Of a DNA stretch of 40,321 nucleotides, positions 38,101 to 40,321 are shown in pieces. Under the pieces are notes generated by a model. That model had not been told where the DNA came from. It worked only from the letters and a program-made list of their open reading frames with translations, and made no database searches. The translations under genes and the position numbers were made by a program. Position 1 is the first letter of the stretch. Each line of letters opens with the position of its first letter. This DNA is from Chlamydiia bacterium (GTDB lineage Bacteria > Chlamydiota > Chlamydiia > Chlamydiales > Simkaniaceae), in NCBI GenBank assembly GCA_030430655.1, contig JAUIKQ010000005.1:1-40321 (forward strand). The letters are read 5' to 3'.

Positions 38101-38432
38101 CGCTCAAAAGCCTGTGTCTGTCAAAAATCCCATTCGCTCTCCATTTTCAGTTGCCAGTATTTTTTGTAGATGTTTTTTTGTATTGGTGATGAATGTTGGA
38201 TAGAGCACAAAACTCGTGAAAAATGGCGCAAAGCGGTAGATACTTTTTCGATCAAAAGAAGAGACTTACGGAAAATCCGATAACAAGGCGGACTTTCTTC
38301 TGCTTTTTAGGTCTTACAATCGTAACGATTGATGGCAAGAGAAGGCCAGAGACCAATCTGAAAAGCGGCGTCGCATTATTCTGCATTGTCTCAGGCCTCC
38401 TTATCAAAAACTTTATTATTCCGCGGTTTGGT
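38101..38432. repeat. Dispersed repeat, copy 2
   Basis: See copy 1. The two similar blocks are separated by about 140 bp more than in copy 1. Confidence 0.7.
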
Positions 38433-39330
38433 GAGGAGTGATTGCTTCATCTAATGCTTTTTGTGCTCGGTCTAGTATTGATGTTACATAAGCATTACCT
38501 AGTTTGTCTTGTAGGGAGTCATCTTTTTTGAAGAGACCTTCTATTTTATCTATCAGGTTTTGAAGCCTGTCTTTGTACTGCATGATTTCTGTTTTATGGA
38601 AGGTAATAATTCCTTTTACGAGGCTACGTATTGCGTTTGCTGATTGCTCCGCTTTACTTTTGTCCTTTGATAATTCTTCTATCCACGCCTCTAACTTTTC
38701 AACGCAGCTAATGCCATTTTCTTGAGACACAATCCCCTGCACTAACTCAAATGTCGCTTCTGACTTACTAAGATCGCCTATCTTCTCTATCCACAAACCG
38801 ATTTGATTAATATGGTCGATGGCCTTCTCTCGAAGGGCAATCTTTTTTATTAGGCGAACTAGTAGGTCTGCGCTCCATTTTCCGCCTTTTACTTCCACTT
38901 CATTTATCCACGAGCCGATTTGATCAATATGCTGTAAGCTCTCCTCTTGAGAGGCAATTTCTTCTACTAGAAGAGACATCTGCTCTATTTTTTGGAACTC
39001 ATTGTCTTTGAGGAACTTGAGCGCTCTGTCTCTGTCTCCCATAAAGAGGAGGCTACTTACAAGAGCGGCTAAAGGCGGTATATCTAAACTTTCCAAACTA
39101 GATGAATCTTTGTTTTTCATGGCGAAAACATAAATCTGCATCAGTGGATTATTGGTCATTTTTTGATTCTTCATTTTGATAAGACTTAGACGGCTAAACA
39201 GGTAGTTTTCTACAGCTTTGCTTGGCTCTTTGCTTGGTGTCGCTAAGATAGCCTTGATTATCGAATCGAGCTTTTCCGTATTGATCCTCAATTCCCGAAA
39301 AATGTAACTAGGTTGGAATCTCAAGGTCAA
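38416..39330 (-). CDS. Helical tandem-repeat protein, likely 5'-truncated by an IS end
   Basis: Three degenerate repeats of about 38 aa (LVEEIASQEESLQHIDQIGSWINEV / LIKKIALREKAIDHINQIGLWIEKI / LVQGIVSQENGISCVEKLEAWIEEL). ORF starts with TTG inside the transposase 3' end. Confidence 0.6.
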   Translation of the reverse strand: MTLRFQPSYIFRELRINTEKLDSIIKAILATPSKEPSKAVENYLFSRLSLIKMKNQKMTNNPLMQIYVFAMKNKDSSSLESLDIPPLAALVSSLLFMGDRDRALKFLKDNEFQKIEQMSLLVEEIASQEESLQHIDQIGSWINEVEVKGGKWSADLLVRLIKKIALREKAIDHINQIGLWIEKIGDLSKSEATFELVQGIVSQENGISCVEKLEAWIEELSKDKSKAEQSANAIRSLVKGIITFHKTEIMQYKDRLQNLIDKIEGLFKKDDSLQDKLGNAYVTSILDRAQKALDEAITPHQTAE

Positions 39331-40321
39331 ATATCTCCATAATCTGCCGCTGTGTTGATGTAGTTTCAGTGAATACCTGCCCGTAATGATTCGAGTATTT
39401 TATTCTGGTAAGGCTCTCCATCTCTTCAATCACCTCTCGTGCTGTTAGATATTTAAGCTTATTGTTTGCTGCGATTGTATTGCGTATTGCGCTGATATAC
39501 ACAAGTGCGAGGAACTGAAGAAATAATCTGCAGTCCATAGCTGCTACCGAATGGACCCTCAACCGCTTCATATCAAGGTGGTTTTTAAGGTCATCAAAAC
39601 AGTTTTCTACCACATCCTTATTGCGGTATATCTTCAATGCCTCTGCTGCGTTCCTTATTTTGTTGGAGAAGATGCAAAAGAATCCGCTATAATGGTCTCT
39701 ATACTTTTGAATCTCTTCTTCGTTGTAGCTTACCCTCAAGCCTCGTTTTGGGGTTTCCTTGACAATCAGATAGCGCCGATAAAAGTCTTCATAACCTTTC
39801 GTTGGCTCTCCATTTAACAGTTCGCTCCTGCAAGCGATCAGTTTACGAGTAAAACGATCGAAGTTGCTAGCTGCACGCTCAGAGTTGTAGTACAGATGTA
39901 AGTATCCGCGATGCCCACTCTGTCCCCATTTGTGTAACTCTGTAGCTGTATAAAGTGCTTCATTCTCTCCTGTCGACAGATAATTAGCTGGTGAAGCTAT
40001 GCTGTCACAGTGTTTGTCAAGGTAGGGTTTGATCCACCTACGTCCAGTTGGGAGCGCCATCGTAAATTTGTAACGTCTTCGATACAGCTCATCGATATTT
40101 GCTACGCTGTAAAATCCCTTGTCGAGAACTAGGTGAATGCTAGTAGCTCCGAGGAAATCTAGTGATTTAACTGTTGTTTTCAGTGTCGAAACGTCACTAA
40201 TGTTACCCGGCATTCGACGGTAATATGCTGGTAATCGTGTATTCTGTCCAAACAGCATGGCGAGGTTTATCTGCTCAAGACACTCGTTATCGCGGTTGTA
40301 GCCGTAGTGAGTATATTCATT
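39308..40321 (-). mobile_element. IS1634/IS4-like DDE transposase, 5' part outside window
   Basis: Frame stays open upstream of the listed start: NEYTHYGYNRDNECLEQINLAMLFGQNTRLPAYYRRMPGNISDVSTLKTTVKSLDFLG...VLDKGFYSVANID...VENCFDDLKNHLDMKRLRVHS. Confidence 0.88.

Noticed and set aside
1-40321. CRISPR arrays, tRNA or rRNA genes
   Set aside because: No regularly spaced repeats and no tRNA or rRNA signatures were seen by eye; tRNAscan-SE and minced would settle this.

Overview
The window looks like about 40 kb of a chlamydial chromosome, probably an environmental or Parachlamydiales-type lineage. This lineage call is inferred from chlamydia-like features: a fused E1 alpha/beta dehydrogenase, a UPF0158 protein, rnpA-rpmH next to rpmJ-rpsN, and a fabH-fabD-fabG-acpP operon. 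Core content includes an aromatic amino acid permease (5' truncated), a UvrD/PcrA helicase, the rnpA/rpmH and rpmJ/rpsN ribosomal block, acpS, a PIN/TRAM membrane protein, lgt, a nearly complete classical (o-succinylbenzoate) menaquinone gene set (menG/ubiE, F, D, B, A, C, E) interrupted by an antisense dapB, a YycJ-like MBL-fold hydrolase, an OppA-like protein with a large extra N-terminal region, the fused E1, and the fab operon. Accessory content clusters at about 18.8-22 kb (an OTU-family cysteine protease gene between transposase remnants) and at 33.9-40.3 kb (a candidate nucleic acid/nucleotide deaminase-fold protein, a DUF4143-type ATPase with a start-proximal inverted repeat, a YhcG/DUF1016 nuclease between direct repeats, a repeat protein cut at its 5' end, and an IS1634/IS4-like transposase). 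The observations I rate highest are: rpmH (absent from the ORF track) lying wholly inside the rnpA-frame ORF, with the two ATGs 4 nt apart, resembling the arrangement known in Thermus; the OTU protease fused in frame to transposase debris; the HSE...SKKTCCSAC deaminase-like protein; and a decayed YchJ/UPF0225 gene just after the permease. All family calls come from reading motifs. No database search was run.
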